Positions 44,404 through 54,500 of a stretch of 64,000 nucleotides of DNA are shown piece by piece. Below the pieces are notes generated by a model that made no database searches, was not told the origin of the DNA, and saw only the letters and a list, made by a program, of their open reading frames with translations. This stretch comes from Cristatella mucedo (Eukaryota; Bryozoa; Phylactolaemata; Cristatellidae). Within the stretch, counting starts at the first letter, position 1. Each line of letters begins with the position of its first letter. The stretch is taken from positions 2,796,001 through 2,860,000 of the forward strand of contig WPIO01000026.1 in NCBI GenBank assembly GCA_009760855.2. The letters are read 5' to 3'. Both the position numbers and the translations under genes were made by a program.

Positions 44404-44982
44404 GCAGGAGCATTGCAGTTCGGGCTTGCCTCGACAGGGATACTAAATCTACATTGGTCAGTGCATTTGTGACATCCCGTCTCGAATTTTGTGACTCGCT
44501 GCTTGATAGTCTACAAGCCTGTGCAAACACAAGCTTGCAGTTGGTGCAAAATTCAGCAGCTAGGCCTATCTGTCTTTAGAGTTGCAGTTTCCAGAATGCA
44601 CTACTTATCGCCGACCTGCACCGGCTCCCAATCAATCGGAGTAATGACTTCAAGGTTCTGTCACTCACTTTTAGGTCTCTTCTTCTCTGGCTGCAGCCTA
44701 CCTATCAGAACTGCTCCTCAACCAGGCCAGGTATCGCACCACCCACTGTTCTGCCCCAGATCGCGTAGCTATACCTCGTAATAACTTCAAATCATTTGGG
44801 GATCGTGCCTTTAGCTCTTATGCTTCCGAAACCTGGAACTAGCTTCTGACTGACGCCACGACATCTCCTGACATGACGACATTTAAAAAGAAGCTTAAAA
44901 CGTACCTGTTTCTCGCATCATTTAGACGGTCCTCTTGACTCGCCCTCTTTTTACTTCAGCATGCTGCCACTTTGCATGAGAC
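44404..44982 (+). mobile_element. LINE-A, sense segment, left part
   Basis: The sense frame starts within the CIAKIRACLD block (RACLDRDTKSTLVSAFVTSR), then LQLVQNSAARP, a frameshift, and an end FKKKLKTYLFLASF. The 3' UTR is interrupted at 44983 by an LTR retrotransposon. The remaining UTR and tail resume at 49330. Confidence 0.8.
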
Positions 44983-45416
44983 TGTGACAGCCCTCAGCAC
45001 GACCTTTCGTCGGGCTGGATAGCACGACCGAGCAACAAGCCTGATGGCTCCAACAACACGCACTTTATTCTGCAAAACCATGCCGGCTAAGCAAAGCCTT
45101 CAAACTCAAGACGGCTGCCGTTATCGAGGTATCGAGCCCTCCGTCCTTCTCTTGTACTCCTTTGGCAGCCCTTATATTCCATGCATGCACTGTCGAGCTG
45201 TTTTTCGTTCCGAACCCAACGGTCGGCTGGCTGCAATTTGTGGTAGATGGATGTCTCCACAGATGCTGCCAATGCATTGTATTGGGCCGGACTGCCGAGT
45301 CATCTGCCGAGTCATCGTCTTTCCACTCCTCAAGAGCCTGCTGCTGCTTAGCTAATCTGAGACCTAGTGGGGTCTCTGCACAGTGCTCGAAGGCTGCCGA
45401 GTCATGTTCCCTCACA
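44983..45416 (-). repeat. 3' LTR of the Gmr1-like element
   Basis: In element orientation it starts TGTGAGGGAACATGACTCGG and ends GGGCTGTCACA, giving the standard TG...CA ends. It contains AGAATAAAGT as a polyadenylation signal. The polypurine tract lies directly upstream of its start. Confidence 0.85.
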
Positions 45417-45591
45417 TCCCTCCCCGAAACGCCAGGCGACAGACTAGTAGTCTGTTGTCTCAAGTTGAGGCCGGCCTCCAGTGCCCAGTCGCTGCTTTGA
45501 CCCTTAGACGGGTGGCTGACTATGCACGCTACAAACCGTCTGCGTTCCCGTTGAGCCTTCCGGCCTTCTGTTGGACACGGTCTCGAAAGGG

Positions 45592-46320
45592 TTAAAGGGA
45601 CATACTCCAGTGGGCAAGCTGATTATTGCCCTCTTTTACGATATCCAGCCAGGTCAGTGACCTCTCGTCTGTTTCCACGATGAACGGACGGCCCAGCAGG
45701 TATACTTTAAAAGCTTGCATGCCTTGCCTTATCGCCAGGCATCTTGACCGTGGAATGTCTTTCTTCCCGGGATAAAAGTTCTTACGAAAGTATGAGACCG
45801 GATGATCGTCCCCATTATCGTCCGGCTGGATCAAGGCGGCTGCAATCCCTCTGTCGAATGCGTCCGTCTGGAGCAAGAACTCCCTGGAGGAGTCCAGGTT
45901 CCAAAGTATTGGTGCTGAACAGAGCTTTAGGGTCTGGAATGCTTTTTCGAAGGTGTCTGTCCAGCACACCTTCACTGGGACCGCTTTCCGGGTTAGGTCG
46001 GTGGCTTCCGTGGCTAAAGCCGCATACTCGCGTATGAATCTCCAGCAGCACCCGGTGAGTCCTAAGAACGCTCGGACGTGAGTTTTTGTTTTAGGCCTCG
46101 GGAAATCCTGGACGGCTAGTATCTTGTTCTGATCCGGCTGTACGGCTCCACTCCCCACCATGTGACTGAGATACGAGAGGCATAGCCAGTTGACATTTCT
46201 TCGGATGGGCCCGAGGTCTGCTCGAGACAGTCTCTCTAGCACTGTCTGCAGGTGCTCCGAATGTTCTTTCCAGTTTTTGCTGTGTTAAACCAGGTCATCC
46301 AAATATGAACCAGCGAAGGC
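45592..46320 (-). pseudogene. RT C-terminus and RNase H of the Gmr1-like element
   Basis: A 216-codon open frame at 45592-46242, preceded by YLDDLV (46288-46305), the catalytic box of Ty3/gypsy RT, which is followed by a stop. Within the open frame: VQDFPRPKTKTHVRAFLGLT (RT thumb), FLLQTDAFDRGIAAALIQPD (RNase H start with its first Asp), PGKKDIPRSRCLAIRQGMQA (second acidic region, normally E-x-E; the expected Glu is Arg here) and VETDERSLTWLD (the TDH.SL block). It ends at the final HWSMSL, directly before the polypurine tract; no integrase follows. Confidence 0.85.
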
Positions 46321-46440
46321 TTCTTGTTCCTCGATGACCTGATTCATTTGTCTCTGGAATATGGCAGGTGCTCCCTGAAGACCAAACGGCATCATCCGGC
46401 ATTGATACAAGTTGGCTCCTGCAGTGAAGTCTGTTATGTG

Positions 46441-47019
46441 CTAGCTATCCATGGCCACCGAGATTTGCCAGTATCCTTCTGTGAGATCCGAGGTGGTAAT
46501 GAATCGGGCCTCTTCCAAACAATCGATTAGGTCTTCGATCCGTGGCATTGGATAGGCATCCACACTTGCGAGTGCATTCACCTTCCGGTAGTCTATGCAG
46601 AGGCGTAGGGTGCCATCCTTTTTTGGCACCACCACTACGGGTGAACACCAATCGCTGCTCGACCGCTCAATTATCCCTTTCTCAAGCATCTCCTTTATCT
46701 CTTGCTGCCCCCGCCCCGATGTCGATGCAGTGCTCGACCAAGCTTGTGCCCCCGGCTTGCTAAGCACCCCATCATAGGTTTGCAAGAGCGCACAGAGCTC
46801 CTTGACCTGCTCGTCCGTCAGCCGGTCTCCCATTGTGCGCTCCTCCGAGTTAACTCCGGCTCCTGACTTGTGGCCATCGCTCCTTGGCCAAGCTGGATGC
46901 TCCTCTATCTCCTCGTCGGTTTCCTGGGTCCAGTTCGCCGACCCCAGCTCTTCATGGATCACCTGTAGCATGTTGATGTGGAACACCTGCCGACGCTTCC
47001 GGGCATCGCACATGTTCAT
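46441..47019 (-). pseudogene. Integrase C-terminal end fused in frame to RT N-terminus
   Basis: A single 192-codon open frame. It begins with the last part of the integrase C-terminal domain (KRRQVFHINMLQVI) and runs without interruption into RT: LTDEQVKELCALLQTYDGVL, EMLEKGIIERSSSDWCSPVV, VPKKDGTLRLCIDYRKVNAL, AYPMPRIEDLIDCL and TTSDLTEGYWQISV, which carries the first catalytic Asp. A stop follows VAMDS. This frame is direct evidence that integrase precedes RT in the polyprotein. Confidence 0.85.
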
Positions 47020-47039
47020 CGCATAGTTGACTTCCCCGA

Positions 47040-47800
47040 CTCTCCCAGTGACCTCCTAGGGCCTCTGCCATTGAGCGCACAGTTTATCTGAGCTGGTCGG
47101 CAGAAGAACCAGCACGTGATCTTCAGGTTTAAAGATTCGGCTCCTTGCGTTCAGATCGTACCAGGTCTTCGGCTGACTCCTTGCTTCTTCAAAATTTTCC
47201 TTGACTAGTTCAGTCATACTTTCCATTCTCTCTCGAATGGCTTAGACTTTAGAGATGACATTCTGCTCAGCCTGCCCATGTTCTTCGCATGCTTCCTTAA
47301 GGACATCTAATGGCCCCCAAACGTCTCTGCCATACAGCAGCTCGAACGGTGAGAATCCGGTCGATGCTTGGGGGACCTCCCTATAGGTAAACTAGACTCG
47401 CATAAGTAATCTATTCCAACCACCTTCTTATTGGTCCTCGGTCTTTTGCAGCATGGCCTTAAACGTCTGGTTGAACCTTTCAAGCTGACCATCTGTATGG
47501 GGGTGGTAGGGACCGGTCCTGAGGGCTTTGATACGTAGAAGTCTGTATAGCAACTTCCCAGTGAAGTTCGATCCTTGATCCGTTAGGATCTCTTTAGGTA
47601 CTCTTACCCGAGAGAATATTTCCACGAGCTCCTTGGCTATACTGGCCGTGTCAATCTTTTGAAGCTTACGACGTCCGGATACGGCATCTCGTAATTGCAG
47701 ACCACCAGGATGCCCGATCGAGTCCTGCTGATCGGGCCTATGAGGTCCATGCCGATGCGCCTGAAAGGCACGTCAATTATTGGTAATGGGATTAATGGGG
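47040..47800 (-). pseudogene. Integrase catalytic core and C-terminal domain of the Gmr1-like element
   Basis: Read on the minus strand: RRIGMDLIGPISRTRSGILV (first Asp of the DDE triad, about 47750), then a frameshift at about 47650. EILTDQGSNFTGKLL holds the second Asp, and HTDGQLERFNQTFKAML the Glu (frame 47428-47625). FSPFELLYGRDVWGPLD follows, then the C-terminal domain with KTWYDLNARSRIFKPEDHVL and LLPTSSDKLCAQWQ. Several stop codons (for example after KTEDQ and in the QWQRP* block) kill the gene. Confidence 0.8.
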
Positions 47801-47988
47801 CTGCTTTTGGAACCAGACTATCGCACCTTTGGCTAGGCAGGCATCTCCGGCATTATCGTTCGACGTCCCGTCGCACGGACAGCCAAAAAATCTCAGAAGT
47901 CTGAAGTTTTTTTCTTTCCCAGATGTCCTGCCAGTGGAAAGAAGCATGCTAGTAGCATCACTGCTCCGACAGAATTTGGCAGAAGCAG

Positions 47989-48474
47989 CTAGTTTACAGG
48001 TTCTGGGCCGGGCCTCAGGGCGGTCCATCTCATGTAGATCAGATGCCCATCGATCACGTAGTCATGCTTGTTCGGTTCCCAGCTATTTCTGACCAGCCTT
48101 CGCACCTGCTCTAACGTGAGGTTCGACTCGAGGAGCTTGTTTAATTGCTCCCGGCTATGTCCGACAACAGGCTCGGCTCTCTGTCCTGCTGGTCGCCTCC
48201 CCGACTCCGTCTGGCAGTTCCGTTTGCATTCCCGTCTCTCCTGGCGGGTCATTCTTCGTTCTGCCCACTCTGAAAGAGGTCCTCCTCGAGTTGGGCCCCA
48301 AGCTGCAGCTCGGGGGCCTAGACCTCTCTTGGTTTTGACTCGTGACTGAGGTGGCTTGGTCTCCACCTGCTCTATAAGCTTGGCAGGCTCCATGGCTTGG
48401 GCTCGGATTGTGACCAAATAGTTTCCTTTTATCTCTTCCCGGTCCTGACCAATCGGTAGTAAAATCTTTAGCAA
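47989..48474 (-). pseudogene. Protease-integrase linker and integrase N-terminus
   Basis: A 161-codon frame on the minus strand. The end reads LTLEQVRRLVRNSWEPNKHD then YVIDGHLIYMRW, the block that precedes the HHCC zinc-binding region of retroviral-type integrases (normally ...YVLRDGLLYRRW). The first part (LLPIGQDREEIKGNYLVTIR) follows the protease. The middle is Arg/Gly-rich linker. The HHCC region itself, expected at 47.8-47.99 kb, is broken. Confidence 0.6.
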
Positions 48475-48525
48475 AAGTTATAACTGTGATATGTGTGTAC
48501 CGAGCAGCACATCCTCGTGTAGGTT

Positions 48526-48807
48526 TCACGCTACTTCTGCCACCGTCTGGATTGTTATTCCACTCACCTTTTTGCACACCCGTTCTAAGCAGTGCACTGA
48601 GGTGTCTCTATGCACACATCGGATGGCAATTGTAGCATCCCTGGTCAGGTTCCCTGGTGGTACCAGGCCACTGCAAACCATCGTCCTCGTGCAGCCCATG
48701 TCTACCACTCTGGCACGCACGAATTGGTCTCCAACTATTCCATATCTCCTTGTACCTGGTTGCGTGCTGTTAACACAAAAGTATGCTTTGCTAGGGAACG
48801 TCAGCAA
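48526..48807 (-). pseudogene. Aspartic protease of the Gmr1-like element
   Basis: The minus-strand frame contains GDQFVRARVVDMGCTRTMV; the DMGCT box is the retropepsin active site (usually D-S/T-G) with Met in the second position, so catalysis is doubtful. The flap and second half follow (IRCVHRD). After a stop near 48526, VLLGTHI is the usual end-of-domain block. Upstream, WVCGGTFADV-like residues at 48815-48870 may be all that is left of the gag zinc knuckle. Confidence 0.7.
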
Positions 48808-48888
48808 AAGTGCCCCCGCAAACCCACTAAAAGCACTTTGCCTCAGAAAACCTTCTGCCTGGCAGGGATGATGTTGTACGCTGGTGCG

Positions 48889-49329
48889 TGTTACTCACCC
48901 TAGCTGAAGCAATCCATGCAGCCTCGTGGCCGCTCTGGTATCCCGGCTCCATTGCTCATGCCGAACTTTATTCTGCTAAACCATGCTGGCCACGCCCGTC
49001 TGCACACTCAAGACAGCTGCCGGTATCAAGGCATCCAGCCCTCCCCTTCCCTCCCTTGTACTCCTTCGGCAGCCCTTATATTTCATGCATGCGTTGTTTT
49101 TCGCACAGTCGAGCCATTATTCGTTCCGAAACCACCCGACAGCTGGCTGCAATTTGTGGTGTATGGATGTCTCTACAGATGCTGCCAAGGCATGGGTTTG
49201 GGCCGGACTGCCGAGTCATCTGCCGAGTCGTCTGTCCTTTCACTGCTCAAGAGCCTTCGGCTGCTTAGGCAGAGCCCTCGTAGGGTCTCAGCCCAGTACT
49301 CGAAGGCTGCCGAGTTATGTTCCCTCACA
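48889..49329 (-). repeat. 5' LTR of the Gmr1-like element
   Basis: Homologous to 44983-45416. In element orientation it starts TGTGAGGGAACATAACTCGG, has the same AGAATAAAGT signal and ends near GGGTGAGTAACA. The last roughly 85 bp (U5) are much more diverged than the rest, and the inner border is approximate. I could not recognise a tRNA primer-binding site next to it, consistent with the deletion of gag. Confidence 0.75.
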
Positions 49330-49515
49330 GCAACCAAAAACCATGTTTTACACATTGACACGTACATGTCACCTCTAACCATGCCACGATTGATGCCATT
49401 GTACACGCTACCACTAATCATTAATTCATGCTTTCTTTACAGCATGGTATCGAAAAAGAGATTAGGTTATCTGTGGGTGGAATGCGAACGCAATGCTCTT
49501 ATTTTTAATTAAATT
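49330..49515 (+). mobile_element. LINE-A, right part of the interrupted 3' UTR and tail
   Basis: Resumes with GTACATGTCACCTCTAACCA, CACTAATCATTAATTCATGC, TTTCTTTACAGCATGG and a degraded hairpin AAAAGAGATTAGGTTATCTG. In position it follows the left part ending at 44982, as expected if the LTR element inserted into this copy. Confidence 0.75.
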
Positions 49516-49766
49516 AAAAGATGTAGTGCTGATCGGCAAGCCTTTACTCTCATGGCAAAGCTAAGCTCTGGTGATATTAATTAAGGAGTTTAAATGTAAA
49601 CCGAAATACCTTATACATCTTTACCTCAGAGCAAGTCAAAGACGAAGGACTTGAGAATAAGGGTACCTATATACTCAAAGCTTGGCAATGGTGTAGCAGG
49701 CTGAGCACGTACTGTAGAAGAGAATTACACATGCAAACAAGTTTGGCCGCAACAGGATTACTGCAA
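49516..49766. other. Unassigned stretch
   Basis: No recognised feature. Confidence 0.45.
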
Positions 49767-49918
49767 GCCGAGCTGCTTTGGTCCAGCGGATAAGGTGCTC
49801 GCCCCGATCAAGGTCTGGCTGAGGTCGTGGGCTCGAGCCCCAAGGCACGTGTGAAGCGCCTGAATAGAGATTAAGTTCTTTTGGGGCACTATATAAATGA
49901 ATTTTATTTATTTATTTA
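49767..49918 (+). repeat. SINE-B, best-preserved copy
   Basis: Head GCTGCTTTGGTCCAGCGGAT (box A-like TGGTCCAGCGG), CCGATCAAGGTCTGGCTGAG, box B-like GTGGGCTCGAGCCCC, then the LINE-A-like tail AAGCGCCTGAATAGAGATTA, GTTCTTTTGGGGCACTATAT and an ATTT-repeat end. Confidence 0.9.
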
Positions 49919-52893
49919 AGCTCGGAAGTTCGCAATTGGCTACGTCGTGTAAGCGACAGCTGTTTTATATGGGTTATTTGCTGGCAGGCAGTATGCAACC
50001 CGGCTGAAGTAGCGTCTTCTGGCATACTTTCCGGACGCGAAGGCATTGTGAAAAGGACGAGATGAAGGTGTCAGCTTTTGCAATAAGCTCAGCGGTGATT
50101 TCAAAGCTGCCGACGGTCAGTGAGTGCTACAATGATGAAGCTTTTGTTTTGGCACGAGCTGGGCTGTTCGTGCTCAGGAATAGCTGAATCATGTCAAGCA
50201 TGCGATGCACAAGATTCTTCGATCGATATTTTATTTTAAACAGGAGAATGTTACCGAGTCTCAGCATTCACACATCCACATGAAGGGCTTTGTATGGTTT
50301 TTATCCTCTAAGGCATTCATCTGCTAGATAAACGAGCTGCTTTGTCTGCGTCCCAAAAGCAACTATAGTTAACTGCATATTTAACTGCACAAATACACCA
50401 TAGCCATCAGCAAATTCCCGGCAAGCTACGTTAAGGAGAAAGAGTGACATTGGCTGCTGGCTTACCTTTGCATGGATGTCCATGCTCACTCTTTAAGCAT
50501 GAGATGCTTGACATACTTTGCAGTAATACGGTTTGAACGTAAGCTATGCAAGAGTCCTTGAAATTTCAGCTGGTGCCTCTCCAAAAACTTCCCACTTGTT
50601 TTCTGAACAAATTACCGCCGGTCCATTCAAGTTCATGGTAGTTTTACAAGAGCAGCAATTGATAATATCGGCCGAAATCCAAGTTAAAAGACCTCAGATA
50701 CTCGTTCCCTCAGACTCGATTCTTGTTGCATAGGTATTCAACGAAAATTTTCTGGCGACCAAGTAAATATTGTTATCAAAGCAGGTGAGGCAAATCAAAC
50801 AGACCAAGCAGATTGGAAAACCTCAACAGAAGGAACAACTTAAACAGATCAGTCAACCGGCAGATCTGTGAGTGGTGGACGCAGATCTAGCGTTCTGAGT
50901 TCTATCGAGAAGCACTATAACTACCTTGTATGACAGCCCTCAAAGAACTTCGATTTCATAGGGCCTAACTTCAGATGTATTCCAGCTCATGCAAGTGCAA
51001 GGTCTTTAGATCCAAGCGCAGCCAGTGAAGAGTAAACCATATTCCATGGTTTACTAGCTGTGATGTGGTTTTATTCTTTAACTGCGTAGGGAAGCAGAAT
51101 ACCTGGAAAGTGTGGGATACAGTCACGCACATCACAGCAGCTTCTTTCTTAGGCATCTTTTTTGTTACGGAAAGTCGTAAAAAAGGATATGCTGGTCATT
51201 GAAGAGTTTGCTGCTAATTCTAACACGGCCAGGCCAGATGTGTTCAACAGAAAAGCTCTACCAGCTGATCGTGATTCCTAATACATCCGGTCTTCCGCAG
51301 CACTTCAGACATCTGGAGACAAGTTTTTCAATCACAATAATTAAAAACATAAGTAGAATTATTTGCATAGCACCCTCACGAAAAGCCAAATCTCCATGTA
51401 AGCACTGTAAAAACTGTTGAGAGTTCTAGCCATGCTGCTTGATAACTCACTACTTAGTTTCACCGCGGTTACTCAGACAAAAACTAGTTCTTTGGCACTG
51501 CAAAGAAATAAAGATATAAAGCAGAAACCTATACGGATTGGCAATGATTTTGACATGGTAAAGCAAATTTGCCGTGTTAGGCTTAAATAATACAGATGCC
51601 GTTATCTTTCATATGCCTAACTAAAGCCAGTCTAGGTATGAACTGTCACAAAATCAGCTTGAAGGAGAATATTTCTTGTGCAATCAGGATTACAGGATTT
51701 TAATAATAATTTTCTGGACATCTCTTATCTATTATACCTATATGTGTCACCGACATATAAACTGATTATCAAAGGCTAATGCAAATTAGTTTATCGCTAA
51801 AGAGTGATTCACAAGTTATCCTGAGACTTCTGATTGGAGTTCGATGAAGGGAGAAACATATTGACTCATGCAAGTGAGCTTCTGTGGGTATGGGTGGGTC
51901 AGATCAGTGCTGACATTAGACTAGCTGGGGCCTAGACGTCTTGCTTAGGACAGACCATCTGTGTGCTTACTGTGAGAAAAAAGTGAAAATACAATTAAAT
52001 CACCAGTTAGAATATATCGCAATGAGTGTTTGAGTGACAATTATGACCATACTATGACTAAATTCGGTGGTTTGCTGCATAAGTAATACCTCAAAAGAAT
52101 TGTATATTATTTAAAGAATATGGGACCAAAACTATTTCTTGTGGACCTCATGCTACTCCATGCAGCTAGTAATGATCTGAATTCTATATCTGAACATCCC
52201 ACAGGAGAAGAATGCTGTCACCATGTCTTATATCAACGAGGTTGCGACCATCACTCAATACATTTTGTGCATCGAAATCTGAGCACGGTAACTTCGTATA
52301 AAGCAAGCAGCACCAACTCAAGTTGAAGCGTCGTTTTATTGTTTAATACAACTTCTCGAAATTGGCTTGCACAATATAGCATTTATTTCAGGTGTAGCAG
52401 GCAACAAAGCTGACAGGAAACTTCTATGTGCTGCACTAGTGCCATGCACCTGTAACAGTAGGAGGAAGTCATGGGCCTAATTGCTTTAGACGTGTAATGA
52501 CTGAGAATACAGCTTGGAGGGAGGAAACGTTCTCGTAGACAGTCTTCCCTAGCTATATCGTACTCCAGGTCTTCGAGCCATCTCGTTACAGCATAGTCTG
52601 CATCTCAGGTGAGCCACGTGGGGGAGGGAACAGTACACAGTCAACTCTTACCGCAGTACTCGATCAACTCAGTTATATACACCACCTAAGAAGATTATGG
52701 TGCCTGGGACGGGTAGCATCATCGATGTGCCTTTGTTTCGACCTGCAATACAGCTAGCAGCAGAGCCACCACCTCCTACTGCATGCCTGATGCATCAGCG
52801 CAATGAGCGGCTCAGCTCAATATCACTACCTGGCGTCAATATTACTACCCAGCCTCGGTGGCGGTGGCTCGCGACTCTTTGTCGCAAACTTCG
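49919..52893. other. Unassigned stretch, about 3 kb
   Basis: No LINE, SINE or LTR match and no recognisable domain in frames of up to about 73 codons. This is one of the longest stretches without visible repeats and could hold small exons that I cannot see. Confidence 0.4.
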
Positions 52894-53382
52894 AACAATA
52901 ATAATAATAATAATAATAATAATGCACTTGATAAAGCGCCCTCAGAGAACTTAATCTCTCTCTAGGCGCTTTACATTTGCTGCAAAGGGAAATGCAATTG
53001 AATGGTGAGTAACATCATGTTTGATAAACAAACAAAATGAATAACATGGTTAGGGGTGACATGCACAGGGTCAGCCTGCAAGTGTGGTTAGTGGCAGCAT
53101 GCACAGTGTCAGCATGCATAAGCACACGAAGGACGGAATCACAGGGACCCAATACATGCTGTCCTAAATAGGTGTTTTTAAATTCTTTTTAGTCGGATGT
53201 CATAAATACATGCAGCAAGGGAGTTGAGAGAATTCGATGTGCTGGGGGGGTTCGGAGAGATCAAAGCAAAGATACAACTGAGTGTCATCCGCATAGAAGT
53301 GAAAGCCTAGGTTGTGCTTGGCAATCACATCAGCAAGAGGGAGAGTATAAAGCGTGAAAAGAACCGGACCTAGTACGGAGCC

Positions 53383-53694
53383 TGTAGTTCGATTGCATGC
53401 TGGCTGGTACCACTCCTTTCCTCAACAGCTGGTGAGAGCATCCTCGAGACTGAGACCTGTGCACAGCTGTGGTCCGCTTCTAATGAGGCATCGACACAGG
53501 CCGATAACCGGCTGGTGAACAGATGGTGGATTCGCCATCGGGGTCGGCCAAGGGAGTCGGCCGGAGTCGAGGAGATGAGACTCGAGTGTGAGAAGGGGGC
53601 GAAGGCAGTCGAGCGTCTTGCGGCTCCGTGCCTTGTGCAATAAGCCGTTGGCGTTGTTTATCGGCTGGCTCTCTGATGTGCGAACCAAACAGCA
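53383..53694 (+). mobile_element. Solo LTR, family C
   Basis: 312 bp, starting TGTAGTTCGATTGCATGCTG and ending CGAACCAAACAGCA, flanked by an exact 5-bp duplication GAGCC (53378-53382 and 53695-53699). It interrupts the LINE-A RT frame exactly at the PQGS..LG block. Homologous to 33892-34200 and 35320-35640. Confidence 0.9.
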
Positions 53695-54078
53695 GAGCCC
53701 TGAGGTACCCTATATTTCACAGGTTCCTCGGATGATCTTTGTCCATTCACATCAATACTCTGGAGTCTCCCACTGAGATACGATCTGAACCACTGCAGAG
53801 CAGTGCCGGTGATGCCCAGGCGAGATGAGATGCACTCTAGGAGAACTTTATGATCGATAGTATCAAACGCTGCCGAAAGATTGGGCAAAACAAGCAGAGA
53901 CACTCAACCTATGTCTGCATTCCTAAGTAGGTCGTTGTATACCCGAAGCAATTCTGACTCTGTGGAGTGATTAACTATAAAGCCAGACTGGAACTTACTG
54001 GCAAGGTTTGACGTTTCAATATACGAGTTCAGCTGGGCTGCTACGACTCGTTCCAGTGTCTTTGATAGGAATGGTAGA

Positions 54079-54500
54079 AGCTGAACTGCTGCACCAGTTT
54101 CAGCCTGTTCGCGCCCTCGGGTCCTGTGTGGACAATAAATTAGCTGTCCCATTCCTCCGCTTAAAGACCGTTGGCGACAGAAGCTTTAGCTCTGCAGGTC
54201 CTAGACTGTGGAACTCACTTCTTCAATTCTTAGGCAACGACAACTACTCCCCTACTGCCGACTAAGGCACATCCTTTTCAGCGGTCCTGAGCTGCTACTT
54301 CTATGCTACTCACTACCTCAACTGCTCTCCTAACTCTGCTATGCTTCCCACTTTCTCTTTGTTGCATGAGACGAAGTCTGTTGGCTACCGAATGCGTACC
54401 GAAAGCCGCTTAGGCTATGAGTGAGCTATACAAAACTCTCCTGCGTAACACCCACATGGTCTTTATGACTTTGTGGAGTTACAGACGAAGATACATACAT
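54079..54500 (+). mobile_element. LINE-B 3' end nested in LINE-A
   Basis: The frame AELLHQFQPVRALGSCVDNK, LAVPFLRLKTVGDRSFSSAG then FLGNDNYSPTAD ends at a premature stop. The remaining C-terminal coding region and 3' UTR are readable, ending in GATACATACATACA. Opposite orientation to the host LINE-A. Confidence 0.85.

Larger units (their letters stand above)
44983..49329 (-). mobile_element. Ty3/gypsy LTR retrotransposon of the Gmr1 type (integrase before RT)
   Basis: An LTR-bounded, minus-strand element of about 4.35 kb inserted in a LINE-A 3' UTR. Order from its 5' side: LTR (48889-49329), a gag zinc-knuckle remnant (about 48815-48870), protease (48.5-48.8 kb), integrase (47.0-48.2 kb), reverse transcriptase (46.2-47.0 kb), RNase H (45.6-46.2 kb), polypurine tract CGGGGAGGGA (45417-45426, minus strand), LTR (44983-45416). 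Ordinary Ty3/gypsy elements have integrase last; the order here is that described for Gmr1-type elements of fish and other deuterostomes. Gag is almost wholly deleted, there are several stops and frameshifts, and the LTRs have clearly diverged, so the copy is old and inactive. Confidence 0.85.

Noticed and set aside
45592-47019. Retroviral env or an intact polyprotein
   Set aside because: No env-like frame is present, and pol is broken by stops and frameshifts; the element is an old Ty3/gypsy copy.
45044-49512. Plus-strand frames of 100-198 codons at 45.0-45.6 and 48.9-49.5 kb that resemble each other
   Set aside because: They are translations of the two LTRs of the Gmr1-like element in antisense.
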